Shown here: piece by piece, positions 1-9,894 of the stretch
Layout: each line of letters opens with the position of its first letter
How positions within the stretch are numbered: the stretch's first letter is position 1
Source: Coix lacryma-jobi var. lacryma-jobi
Taxonomy: Eukaryota > Streptophyta > Magnoliopsida > Poales > Poaceae
DNA: 64,000 nt
Direction of reading: 5' to 3'
NCBI GenBank assembly: GCA_009763385.1
Contig: CM019825.1
Location: 3,472,001 to 3,536,000, forward strand
Made by a program: the position numbers and the translations under genes
Notes under the pieces: model-generated
Database searches by the model: none
What the model was told of the DNA's origin: nothing
The model's input: the letters and a program-made list of their open reading frames with translations, nothing else

Positions 1-394
1 GCACACATTTTGCTTACTTTGGTTAGAACAGAAGGAAAAAAAAACGCCTTAAGATCCTATTTAGTTCCCAAGCCAAAAACTTTTCATCTATCACATCAAA
101 TATGTGGACATATATATGGAATATTAAATATAAACTAAAAAATAACTAATTACACAGATTACGATAACTTTATAAGATGATTTTTTTAATCTAATTAGTT
201 CATGTGTTTGACAATGTTATGCTACAAGCATGTGATAGTGATGGATTAATTTGTCTTAATAAATTCGTCTCATGGTTCTCAAACGGAAATACTCCTTTCA
301 TATAGGAACTAAATATCGTTTAGTATGACGATACGGTCTTCAAAACATAACTTTGACCACTTATTTTTTTAAAAAAATATTTGTTGTAAATTGG
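1..394. other. AT-rich intergenic DNA
   Basis: AT-rich sequence with no open frame of note and no recognisable gene. Its end resembles the interiors of the Stowaway-type elements elsewhere in the window (a phrase about a 'cggtcttcaaaacataactttgacc' type segment recurs near 38,750), so part of it is probably an old MITE fragment. Confidence 0.5.
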
Positions 395-656
395 TACTCC
401 CTCCGTCCAACAAAACATGCAATTCTCGCTTATCGAGGAGTCAACTATTTTGATCTTTGACCGAAATAATATAAAAAAGTACTAACATTCTTGATACAAA
501 AAATATACCATTAGATTAGTAATAGAATATATTTTCATAATAGTTTTATTTCACGATATAAATACTAATAACTTTTATTATAATCTTGGTCAAACTTAAA
601 TTACTTTGACTAGCACGGTTCCCATAATTGCATGTTTTTAATGGACGGAGGGAGTA
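395..656. mobile_element. Stowaway-type MITE
   Basis: The segment starts with TACTCCCTCCGTCC and ends with GGACGGAGGGAGTA, a near-perfect terminal inverted repeat that includes the TA target dinucleotide. The interior is AT-rich and carries no frame. Length of about 260 bp and these ends are typical of grass Stowaway (Tc1/mariner-derived) MITEs. A further 'acggagggagtatg' end at about 804-817 suggests another truncated copy next to it. Confidence 0.85.
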
Positions 657-1018
657 TATGTATATTTTTATAAAAGTACTTTTGAAGACAAATTTATTTA
701 TATGATATTTACATATCTAAACTCAACAATTGAAAAGTTATTCATAATTTATATTCTTAACGTTTGACTCAAATCTTGTCTAAAATGACATATATTTCTT
801 ATACGGAGGGAGTATGTAATTTGTTTTTCTATTAGTCTAGACTAAATTAATACTGTAAGTTCTAAAAATTTTCACGAACCAACTAAACACCCCTAGTAAG
901 TTATAAAAACTAATAAAACTCACTTTGGGTTTGGGAGTACAAGAAGAGAGAGAGTGTGTGTATCATCCTTTATTTTCTTTCTTTTTTTGACAACAGTATC
1001 ATCCTTTCTTGAATCATG

Positions 1019-1052
1019 CACGTGAATTCACCTAACGGAAATCGTGCACGTG
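1019..1052. promoter_or_regulatory. paired G-box motifs (CACGTG)
   Basis: Two CACGTG palindromes lie at 1019-1024 and 1047-1052, 28 bp apart, just before a GC-rich island. Paired G-boxes are common bZIP/bHLH binding sites in plant promoters. No gene could be assigned downstream, so regulatory function is inference only. Confidence 0.35.
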
Positions 1053-1079
1053 ACTACTCATGTCCAATCAATCAATCAT

Positions 1080-1850
1080 CATGCGGCGCTAGCTTTTGTG
1101 TTTCTTCGGTCTGTGGCGGGCGACCGAGTCGCTGCCTCGCTGGCCGACTCTTTCAATCAAGGTAGTACGGAGTACTAGTATTATTGCCGGTAGCGGAATC
1201 CGCACGTGTTAGGCGTGCTGGTTGGACCTGCATGCGCGCCGGCTCCCCGCCGGCCGGCCGGTAGCCCGTTGACGACGCAGGCCGGGGCCGGGGCCGGGGC
1301 ACGGGCAGCACAGCACACGGCAGGCCTCCTCCCGTCTCCCAGATCGGTGCCGGCAGTGTGGCTCTCACTCACCGAGCGAGAGACCGAGACAGGAGTAGAG
1401 GGGGGAAAAAAGGCGAGGAGAAAAGAAAAACGCCCGGTGCGCCGGTGCCATACGCCGGCCGGCCGCGACGACGATGCCGCGGCCTGTAGCCCTGTACTGT
1501 ACGCGACGACCGCGACGTTGCCGTCAAAGGAGCACCGAGACAGACAACGCCGGTCGGGGGCCCCCCCAGGCGGCCAGGCCACACGGCCACACGTCCCGCC
1601 GAGATCCGAGATCAAAGTCGCGCTGCGGCTTTTTATACCCTTTTGGGGATTGGGAATCACGAGACGACGCACGAGCGATATGATGCCGATCGATCGCGGC
1701 CATGCCGGCCAGGACCAGGATGGACGATACGGATACGGGAGACGCCTTCAGGCAGAGGGCGCCGAGCTGTGCCTCTCGTGCCGGTTGGCCGGTGCCGCGC
1801 GAGCTAGCTGCTTCGATTCCTCACCGGGGCATTGGCGTGGGAATTGAAGA
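1080..1850. other. GC-rich island without a recognisable gene
   Basis: An abrupt GC-rich block (many CCGGCC and CGACG runs) in AT-rich surroundings. It holds overlapping open frames on both strands, the longest being a plus frame at 1206-1847, but none encodes a recognisable domain and composition alone would open such frames. It could be a promoter/5' UTR CpG island, an unrecognised first exon, or a captured gene fragment. A TATA-like 'tttttataccc' lies near 1630. Confidence 0.35.
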
Positions 1851-2147
1851 TGAGGGTTTCATATCGAGTTCGGTTGTGATACCTATATTATATCGTTCTC
1901 ATTTTCCCCTTCCCAGTTCCCTCGTAGGATTTTTCGTTTTATTAATGATGATGACAAGTACACATTAAAATATTATTTGGAATGTGTGAGACTTCTCTAT
2001 TTCCTATGTTTTTTTACAAAAATAAATTAAGTACTGTGAAATTTCTATACCATTTATGTGAGATTTCTGCGTTTCAAAAGGACCCTAAACAATCTTTTTT
2101 TTTCCCCAATGCATGTAATGCAACCAGACACCGATAAGTTTTTCTTC

Positions 2148-2412
2148 TACTCCCTTCGTATTACTTTTAGATGTTGTATTGGATAAGGTTTGAGTCAAAC
2201 ATTGAAATATAAATCATGAATAACTTTTAAAATATTGAGTTTAGATATATAAAAACCATATAAATAAATTTGTTTTGAAAAGTACTTTCATAAAAATATA
2301 CATATATCACTTCACAATAAATATTTTTTAAAAAAAAACAAGTCGTCAAAGTTGTATTTTGGAGACCGTGCCGCTGTCCTAAACGACATCTAAAAGCGAT
2401 ACTGAGTGAGTA
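2148..2412. mobile_element. Stowaway-type MITE, degenerate
   Basis: Starts TACTCCCTTCGTATTACTTT and ends with a diverged inverted copy (AAAAGCGATACTGAGTGAGTA). The interior (approx. 2190-2380) is clearly related to the neighbour at 2498-2761, sharing the 'gtcaaacattg...aatataaatcatgaataacttt' segment. An older member of the same family. Confidence 0.7.
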
Positions 2413-2497
2413 TATATATAACTGTTGTTATACAACCTGAGAAGCAAAAGACAGGCAGGCTATATAGTTAAGCAGGATCCTAACGAATCCTAATACG

Positions 2498-2761
2498 TAC
2501 TCCCTCTGTATTGGTAATAGATGATGTTTTGGACATGGTTTTGGTCAAACATTGGGAATATAAATCATGAATAACTTTTAAGTTGTTGAGTTTGAAAATA
2601 TAAAAACCATATAAATAGATTTGTATTGAAAAATACTTTCATAAAAATATATACATATCACCTTTTGATAAATATTTTTTTAGTATAAAGTGAGTCAAAG
2701 TTGTACTTTGGAGACCGTATCGATGTCCAAAACATCATCTATTACCAATACAGAGGGAGTA
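2498..2761. mobile_element. Stowaway-type MITE
   Basis: TACTCCCTCTGTATTGGTAA at the left is matched by the inverted TTACCAATACAGAGGGAGTA at the right, about 20 bp of near-perfect inverted repeat with TA at both edges. 264 bp, no coding. Same family as 2148-2412, 37442-37710 and 38701-38963. Confidence 0.85.
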
Positions 2762-2854
2762 ATTACATAATGCCCTCTTTATGATTGAGGTGGAAAGAGA
2801 AAGATCTTAAGAGTTGGCGACCTGGTTTGCATGAACGAACCTCTCTGGATCCCG

Positions 2855-3108
2855 AGGGGCGGATCCAGGGGGGCTGGGGCTGTAGCCCCCTTGCCCAAAA
2901 AAAATATATAGGATATTGTCCGATTTTTCTTTAAATTAATCCAAAATCTCCTGCGGGCTAAAAAAATAATGAAAAATTCAGTCCAAATCACCTTAAAATC
3001 CACAAAAAATCTCTCGTGGGCAAAAAAAAATACAAGAAAAATTTCGGTTCAAACTCGGCTTTCAGTGTATTTAGCCCTCCTCGTATGTCAATTCTGGATC
3101 CGCCACTG
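2855..3108. mobile_element. short inverted-repeat element with GGCGGATCCAG ends
   Basis: GGCGGATCCAG at 2858-2868 is matched by inverted CTGGATCCGCC at 3094-3104, and the interior is AT-rich and non-coding. Elements with this GGATCC-centred end are common in grass intergenic DNA. The superfamily is not clear from the sequence, and no target duplication could be fixed. Confidence 0.5.
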
Positions 3109-3553
3109 CCGCCGTCCACATTGCAAGCGGATAGATCGGACCAAGAGAGCGGCTAAAATTCCTCCTTGGAACACATAACTCCAAAACTAAACTGATTCGT
3201 GTGGAATTTCTAAAGGCATTTCTGATTTCTGAACGATTCCCATAAGAAACTTCTGCATTAAAAAGGCGGCATAGAATTGCGGAGGCCTCGCTTCGCTTTC
3301 ATTAACGCTAGGCCCGCCTGCAGCGGTGGCGGTGGCGCATGCGCGCGCAACGGCAGAAGCACTACAACGTCGCAGTGTGCGGAGGCCCAGACAGGATTCC
3401 TCTAGAAACGGACAGAACTGATTCAAAGGCCGTGGACCGGTGCGCAGTGAGCCCATGCTGCAGCGGACTCGTGTGGTTTGCAGCTTAAAGGGCCCAAGAG
3501 GCCCAGAGCAGAAGCGCGCTCTTCTTCGTGGCTGACGTGCCAGTGGAAAAAAG

Positions 3554-4274
3554 GGGCATTTAAATATTTGCCCTCCTCGCGGTTGTCTCCTCTTCAGTTG
3601 CCCCTCTTAAGAACGACAGTTAAAGATTTGCCCCAACAATTTCTCCAGGGCTACATATTTACCCATTTTAGCTTCATGGTTGTCCAACTCAGCATGTCAC
3701 GGTGGATCAGCTAAGGGAAAAGACCTCCCTGCCCTTCCCTCTATTTTGGTGCCGGGCGTACCCCCGATTGTCGCCACGCCAGCATGGCAAAGCCGTCCTG
3801 ATTCGCGGCGCGCGACACGTCGTACGGTACCTGGAGATGAGAGAGGGAGCGAGCGATACGGCGCACGCTCGCCAACAGACGAGAGAGAGGGAGCGGTAGT
3901 AGGGGGAGGATCGGGGTACCTGGATCTAGACGGGGCCGGCGCTGGAGAGCCAGTGGCGCAGGAGGGTCGCAAGGGAAAGGGAACGGAGGGGTGGGAGGCA
4001 AGCGGCGGCGGTGGAAACTGAAGCACGAAGCCTCGGCAGGTAAGGGAAAACTGAAGTCGGAGATCACAAAGCGGCAATAGAAAATAAAGGAAAGGGTAAA
4101 TAGGTCTTTTCCCATAGCCAATCCACGATGACATGCTGAGTTGGACAACCACGAAGCTAAAATGGGCAAATATATAACACTGTAGAGATTGTTGGGGCAA
4201 ATCTTTAAGTGTCATTTTAAGAGGGGCAACTGAAGAGGAGACAACCGGAAGAGGGGCAAATATTTAAATTGCCC
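3554..4274. mobile_element. Mutator-like non-autonomous element with long terminal inverted repeats (possible Pack-MULE)
   Basis: Left arm (about 3554-3735) and right arm (about 4090-4274) are inverted copies: both hold the TTTAAATATTTGCCC edge, a 'gttgtctcctcttcagttgcccctctt' type stretch, the 'gttgtccaactcagcatgtc' type stretch and 'gggaaaagacct'. The flanks read GGAAAAAAG on the left (3545-3553) and GGAAAAAAAG on the right, an approximate 9-bp target duplication as expected for Mutator. The roughly 350-bp core (3740-4080) is GC-rich and unlike the arms, so it may be a captured genic fragment. Open frames crossing the element show no recognisable domain. Confidence 0.7.
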
Positions 4275-4279
4275 GGAAA

Positions 4280-6020
4280 AAAAGAGTCCTAGAGGGTGAC
4301 TCTTCATCGTCATCGGCTTGCAACTGCAAGCATTTTTTTCCAGTTTAAGCTTATCACGTCACTGTGCTGGGGCTAATGCGGCTAATAAATCAGCTGATAT
4401 TATTTTATTATAACAGAAAAAATTACATCCATTTATTTAAACTTATTTTGGCCAACTTTGACTGAGAATAAATCATAGGATGACTAATAATTTGGTTCAT
4501 AAGTTCAAACCAGCACAGCCAAATTGTACCGTCTTTCTTCTGTTGTCAAAAAAAATTGTTTGCGAAGAAGAGTTGAAGAGAGAAACATCCTTCCGATGAC
4601 AATCTTCTGGTTCTGGGTAGTTCGTCTGATGATCTGATCTACAGCCGGCTTTAGCCTTTAGCCAATACGGAGTATATAGTAGCACACTTAAAGAGTAAAG
4701 ACCCTGTGATCGTGACATCCGCGCAAAACGCCATGGCACCGAGTGCTCTCTCTACACGCTACCACACCAGATGATCAAATACAACAGGCTGAGCAAACAG
4801 ATTTCCGCCATGACAACACCTATCTAACTTGAACAATAACAATTCACACAATGACAAAAAAAGGTCAAGCCTACAAATAATGGCTCTGTTCGCTTAAGTT
4901 ACAAACTGACTTTAATCTGTACAAATTTATAAAAACAGTGTTCTTCTCTCGTAACAAATCAACCATGTAATTAAGAGAAGTCGAACAAAGCCAATGATAT
5001 AAAGTTCAAGCCTACAACCAGCACGATGAGAGGGTCTCCCGTTCCTAGTCCCTCCAAGAGTACCCAATAATTTATTTCAAAAATATAACGTTTTCTAACT
5101 TATAAAAAATATTTGAAGAAATAAATAAAATTATCTTCAATAATTTCAATAACTCACTCGGTTTAGATAATTTTACGTCAGGAATCAACAACTAAAAGAT
5201 TTTACATCAACAACTCTTTTCTACTCTTCATTCTAATTATTCCATAATGGTAGGAAGACGTAAATTTTTTCTACTTTTTATTCTTTTTCACCCTCTTCCA
5301 TCTTTATTGTCCGACAGATACGTGTGTCATCATACTGATACACGCGTGTTATATATCCGTGTTCTCAATGATTTTTTTTAAAAATAAATACTAAAAGATT
5401 AGAAGGTGGGATTGGAACTATTTGAGGTGTATTTTTCTTTTTTTTATTTTTTATTTTGCAAAAAATACTAGACTGGCAGGCTATATTAGGAACTCGTTAA
5501 CGTTAGGCATTGATTCCCAGCTCAACATGGATATAAAATAATCCTAGGTTGCTTCTCACGTGTTCTTTAGTTAAAGAGGAAAGACTGGCTTGCGGAATTT
5601 TCATTCTCTTAGCTGAACACCGGTGGCTGCAGTAGAAAAAAGAAGATAAATTGATGCCTAATATAGTTCATTCTCTTAGCTGAACACCGGTGGTTGCAGT
5701 GGAAGAAAAGAAGAGAAATTGATGCTTGATATAGGATAGAGAAAATCAAGCATCGTTTTTCCCCAAGTACAGAGCACATCCTTCCGAGCTCCGACTATAA
5801 CCTTCTGGAATATCTTGTCCGTCCGATACTTGTAAAAGACCCTGTGATTTTGACATCTGCGCAAAACGCCATGGCACACTAACAGGCTCAGCAAACAGAT
5901 TTCCACGAGTAAAATGACATCCACAGAAAGGATTATGAAGCCACCCAATGGCACAGCTTAACGTTTTCGCCCGCGACCTGACCAAACAAGACTAGCCATA
6001 AACAAAACAACTTAAGGAAC
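4280..6020. other. intergenic DNA with local duplications
   Basis: No gene recognised. Two kinds of duplication are visible. A segment around 4580-4810 (containing 'aaagaccctgtga' and 'gcgcaaaacgccatggca') recurs in the same direction at about 5775-5910. A 67-bp unit starting 'ttcattctcttagctgaacaccggtgg' is tandemly repeated at about 5602-5735. Short minus-strand frames over the first pair encode similar peptide ends (…PWRFA.MS.SQGL), so it may be a relic exon. Confidence 0.5.
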
Positions 6021-6025
6021 TAAGA

Positions 6026-6400
6026 GCATGTTTGGTACAACTCATAACAGCTTCATGCATAACACAACTCATAACAGCTTCATGCATAACAGCTTCATGA
6101 GCTAAACTGTTGTGAGTTATTTTTTTTGCCAAATACCTTTTTTCCAAAACAGATCCACGTATGAAGTTGTTTTATTCCCCCTCTCACAAAACTATAAGTT
6201 GAGTTGAAGCTGAAAAAAGTAGCTTTTCACAGCTTGCATCTTCATTTCTCTCTTCCAACCATGCATAAAGTTGTTGGTAAAGCTGTTTTGTCAAACACTT
6301 TTTCCAAAACAGTTCAGCTTCTTCTAGCAAGTTGCTCATGAAGCTATTTTCTAAAAAAACAGCTTCACATAGTGAAGCTAAGCTGTACCAAACAGGACCT
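6026..6400. mobile_element. hAT/Harbinger-like MITE
   Basis: Left end GCATGTTTGGTACAACT and right end AGCTGTACCAAACAGGACC form an imperfect inverted repeat. The left part holds a short tandem 'aacacaactcataacagcttcatgc' duplication. The interior ('aaagttgttggtaaagctgttttgtcaaac') recurs near 57,110-57,225. Non-coding. Superfamily uncertain because a target duplication is not clear. Confidence 0.6.
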
Positions 6401-6739
6401 AAAACTGCAGCAGATTAAACAGGGATTACGACATCGAACGACTTTTATACAAAAAAAAAAGCAAGAAGCGAGCAGATCACTGAGCACCACACAGGAAAGC
6501 AGAGCTAGTGGAACACAGCATCATCATCGTCACGATCATGGTCCATGACAAATCGTTCCATCACGCATCTAGTACAACAACACTACCATACCATACCACC
6601 GTCTTTAGCCCCCGGATTCGGGTTCTCCCTCCCTTATTCAGTTCAGCAGTTCGAGGACAATCCGGAGGTCACACCACCGCCCATCATCATCATGGTAAAC
6701 GACGCACTACCCTGCCGCGGCATGAGCATGACGATCACG

Positions 6740-8255
6740 CTACTGGGACTCGGCCAACGGCTCCGCCTCCGGCGACGAGAACACCTTGGCGATGCGCTCG
6801 GTGGGGATGGCGGGGAGGTACTTGGCTCCCGCGTAGCCGTGCTCCGCCGCGGCGGCCACCGCCCTGTTGTATTTCTCGGCCCAGTGCGCGGCGGTGGGCA
6901 CGACGATCTGCGCGACGTGTGGGAACACCGGCAGGCCGTTGAGCGAGCGCCAGGCGGAGACGGCCAGGTGCTCCGCCGCGGGCTCGTACCGCACGTACAG
7001 GTCCCTGGCCACGGGCTCCACGCGGCCGTACACGTCCCGCGCCACGGGCTCCGCCCTGGCGAGCGCCGCGCGGGCCGCGCCCTTCACGCCCGACTGCTGC
7101 GCCTCGGCCGCCAGCTCGCGCGCCACCTCCGGCACGCCCCGCGCCACCGCGTAGACATGCGCCGACGCCACCTTCAGCGCGCCCGGGAGGTGCTTGTCCA
7201 CCTCGTGCACCGTGTCGTCCACCTGTGCCATTGTTGTTGCGCCTCGGGTCAGCAACAAGCCAGCCAGTGATTGCACAAACAGATGAACAGCGATTATTGT
7301 AACTATATATATCACTAATAAATAAGGAAGCCCAAGATTTAGCACTTGCTAATTTGATTCCTCGAAAAACCCTTGCTAATTCCGCTGTCGACAGTGGCAT
7401 TGGAGTCTCCGCCGGGCGCAGGTAACATGCGCCGGAATCTAAGGAATCTGGCACAGAAGGCACTAGGGGCATGGGCGGATTCCCCGCACAAGGACAAAGA
7501 CGACGAAGTCACCATCACCACCACACAAGTAGGGACCCCGGGTGTTGGGGCCGCACCGCAGCTGAGCCGCACACCGCTCTCGTGGGGCCCGCCATAGCAA
7601 TCATACACCGCATACGGGGAAGGAAAAAATCTAATCGGCGGCCAGAAGCATCCAAATCCAAATGGGCGCTGTGCCGACTGCCGAGTGCCGTGCACTACAC
7701 GGTGGGAGTGGTTCCGGCCGCCGTGCGGCGAACCGCCCCCACCAAACGGGCGCAAAAACCACGCCGCAGTGCTTGTCCGGGGCCCGGGCCAACGAAGGAG
7801 CAGGAGAACGGGGGGATCGGTGACAGGGCGCGCGACGCGACTGGCGACTCACCTTGCGGTCGACGAAGGCGAGGACGTCGAGGGGAAGGCCGCCGAAGCG
7901 ACCGTAGACGGGGCCGACGACGCCCTTGACGGCGGACTCGACGGCGTCGACGCCGGGGCGGAGCGGGCCGGCGTGATCCTTGGCGAGGCCGTAGAGCCCC
8001 GCGAGGTACACCGTGGCCTGCGCCGCCGCCACCTGGACGAAGTCCAGGTATCTCAGCTTCGGGGCCCTCCTCGGCTCCTGCTGCTGCTCCACAACCACCT
8101 CCCTCTCCTCCTGCGGACGGCGCACCGACAGATCAGACCGAAATCCCACCAAATCAAAATCAGCGTCAGGATCGAATCGAGAAGAGGAGTAAAGGAAGGG
8201 TCACGCTTACCGCTTGCTGGGGCTGGGGGGTGGCGTTGGGCTGTTCCTCCGCCAT
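6740..8255 (-). CDS. REF/SRPP-like protein (rubber elongation factor / small rubber particle / lipid-droplet-associated family)
   Basis: Three exons read from the minus strand: 8255-8211, 8110-7853 and 7222-6740, all joined in phase 0 with GT/AG borders, giving 261 aa. Residues 1-33 are a Gln/Glu-rich leader. The REF domain starts at KLRYLDFVQVAAAQATVYLAG (about 34-53) and runs to about residue 240, with the family's amphipathic stretches (VYGRFGGLPLDVLAFVDRKV, then VDKHLPGALKVAS and LNGLPVFPHVAQIVVPTAA). Family members coat lipid droplets or rubber particles and are stress-linked in non-rubber plants. No transmembrane segment or signal peptide is seen. The start is the first ATG after a TATA box at 8419-8424 and leads straight into the domain. 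CARM1 lies head-to-tail 1.6 kb upstream on the same strand. Confidence 0.93.
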
Positions 8256-8418
8256 CGCGCGAACCGGACCGGGGGTTTGGCTTCTCTGGAACCCGGTCGT
8301 TGGGAAACGGGCTGCGGGGAGAGAAGAGAACAGGCGAGACGAGACGATTTTTGTTACAGGCTTACAGCTGCTTGCTTCGCTGGAGGAACGAGGAGGCGGA
8401 AGGGCCCGAAAGGCGGGC

Positions 8419-8424
8419 TATATA
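8419..8424 (-). promoter_or_regulatory. TATA box of the REF/SRPP-like gene
   Basis: On the minus strand the sequence reads CTCCTATATAGCCC, about 165 bp upstream of the start codon at 8255, in a GC-rich promoter. Position predicts a 5' UTR of roughly 130 nt. Confidence 0.6.
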
Positions 8425-8639
8425 GGAGACGAGCGGCGGCGTCGGGCCGTCCGATGCGTGGCGCGCTCGATCGGGGCCGTCGAGGCTGAGCCAGAACACT
8501 CTGGAGCAGGGCTGCCACGCCGGGGCTCCCGTGGTGGGCACGTCGCCGATCGATCTGTGTGCTAGTGGTTCAAGTTGGCGGGCACGATGGCCGGTGGTGG
8601 CCCAATGCGGCTGAATGACGTGGACCGATTATGGTCTAA

Positions 8640-8860
8640 TATACTAAATTTTTAATATATAATATTTTACTAGCTAAAAGTGCTAAATTTTAGCTAAAGT
8701 GTTTGGACGCTTCAACTAATAAACTCATCTAAATTTTAGTCGGCTTTAACTGAGTTAAATAGCTAAATCTAGTTAAACTTTAGTTAAACTTCTTATATGC
8801 TTAGTAGCTAAATTTAGGTAGCTAAACTTTAGCTGTTACATCCAAACAAACCATATAGAT
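8640..8860. mobile_element. AT-rich MITE-like repeat
   Basis: A run of repeated 'gctaaatttta' and 'agttaaactttag' words on both strands, bounded by 'gtgtttggacg' and 'catccaaacaaacc' type sequences, as in grass MITEs that start with a GTTTGG end. It lies in the REF/SRPP promoter region. Exact ends were not fixed. Confidence 0.45.
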
Positions 8861-9894
8861 GACATAGAACACACTTATCTTGAGAGATATGTACTCTCTT
8901 CATACCGAAATAAATGACTTACTTATTTCGGAACTGAGGAACTATTTCTCTATTTTGAACCGCCCTGCAATTTGCTTTGGGGTTAAGGAACACAAGATTT
9001 GGCGACCTGTTGAATCAACAGATTCATGTCAGATTTAGCAAGACATCTGCACCTGCTGGCAACGACGACGGGCGAATGGTACGCAGTCTCTCTACGCACG
9101 GAAATCACCCCCGAAGTTGGTGGAAGCACGAAGGCCGTGACTATTTGCCGGAAGCACCGTTTGAGAATTGAGACACTCAACGATCCACCAGACCGTCCTG
9201 CACGGACACCCGTGTCGGATTCCTGCTGCTTTCCAACTTCCAAAGCCCTTCCTGCTGAGCGGCCGGCGGATTCAGATCGGATCCAGCGTCGTTACCATAT
9301 CACGCTGATCCAGAGCTCGCCGAGCAACATAAGAGTGGCCTCCGTTTTAGATCCCCCCTCAGAAATATCTTCATCACAATTCACAAATCACAACCACGAC
9401 TGGATCTCAAATTATGGGCAGAACAAACTGCTGTGCCTATGCCGGTATGAAGCCAACTGTATCAAACATAATACTCCAGAGTACTCCGTACATAGGATTT
9501 GTGCATGCATTGCAGATACGCCACGACAAGACTCACAAGCGGTATGAAGCCAACTGAATTAAACAGACTTCGAAAATAAATTAATTTCTAATAAGAATAT
9601 ATCAAACAACATACACCCGTCCTTGTTAGATGCCTCCGCTCTTCACTTTACCTGAAACCAAATACACTTTATAATTGCCTATTCGACTCCCTCTTAAGTA
9701 ACGGAGCAGGCGCGAACCGCAGTTAGCTGCAGCTGCACAACCCAGGAATTGTCTCGTACACCTCCAACGTGATGTTAGCATTTGGCAGCTAACGCCTGAC
9801 AACATAGACTAAGAAGCACTCTGAACTGTGGTACTTGTACAGACCTGAGCTCGTTGCTGGAATCAGAGCATACAACTCAGGTTCTTCAGGCTGT
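8861..9894. other. intergenic, between REF/SRPP and CARM1
   Basis: Contains a short Stowaway-like remnant near 8892-8945 and a moderately GC-rich stretch at 9000-9300. A plus frame of 173 codons at 9026-9547 shows no recognisable domain, and CARM1 3' UTR on the minus strand probably occupies the part just below 9895. Nothing firmer can be supported. Confidence 0.4.

Noticed and set aside
1206..1847. 213-codon plus frame as a gene
   Set aside because: GC-rich composition opens several frames on both strands here; no domain or splice structure supports it.
6545..7270. Long plus-strand frames over 6545-7270 and 7471-8425
   Set aside because: They lie antisense to the REF/SRPP exons, whose conserved protein and splice sites on the minus strand explain the GC-rich open frames.
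9026..9547. 173-codon plus frame as a gene
   Set aside because: No recognisable domain; the peptide looks non-coding in composition and no promoter or homologue could be named.
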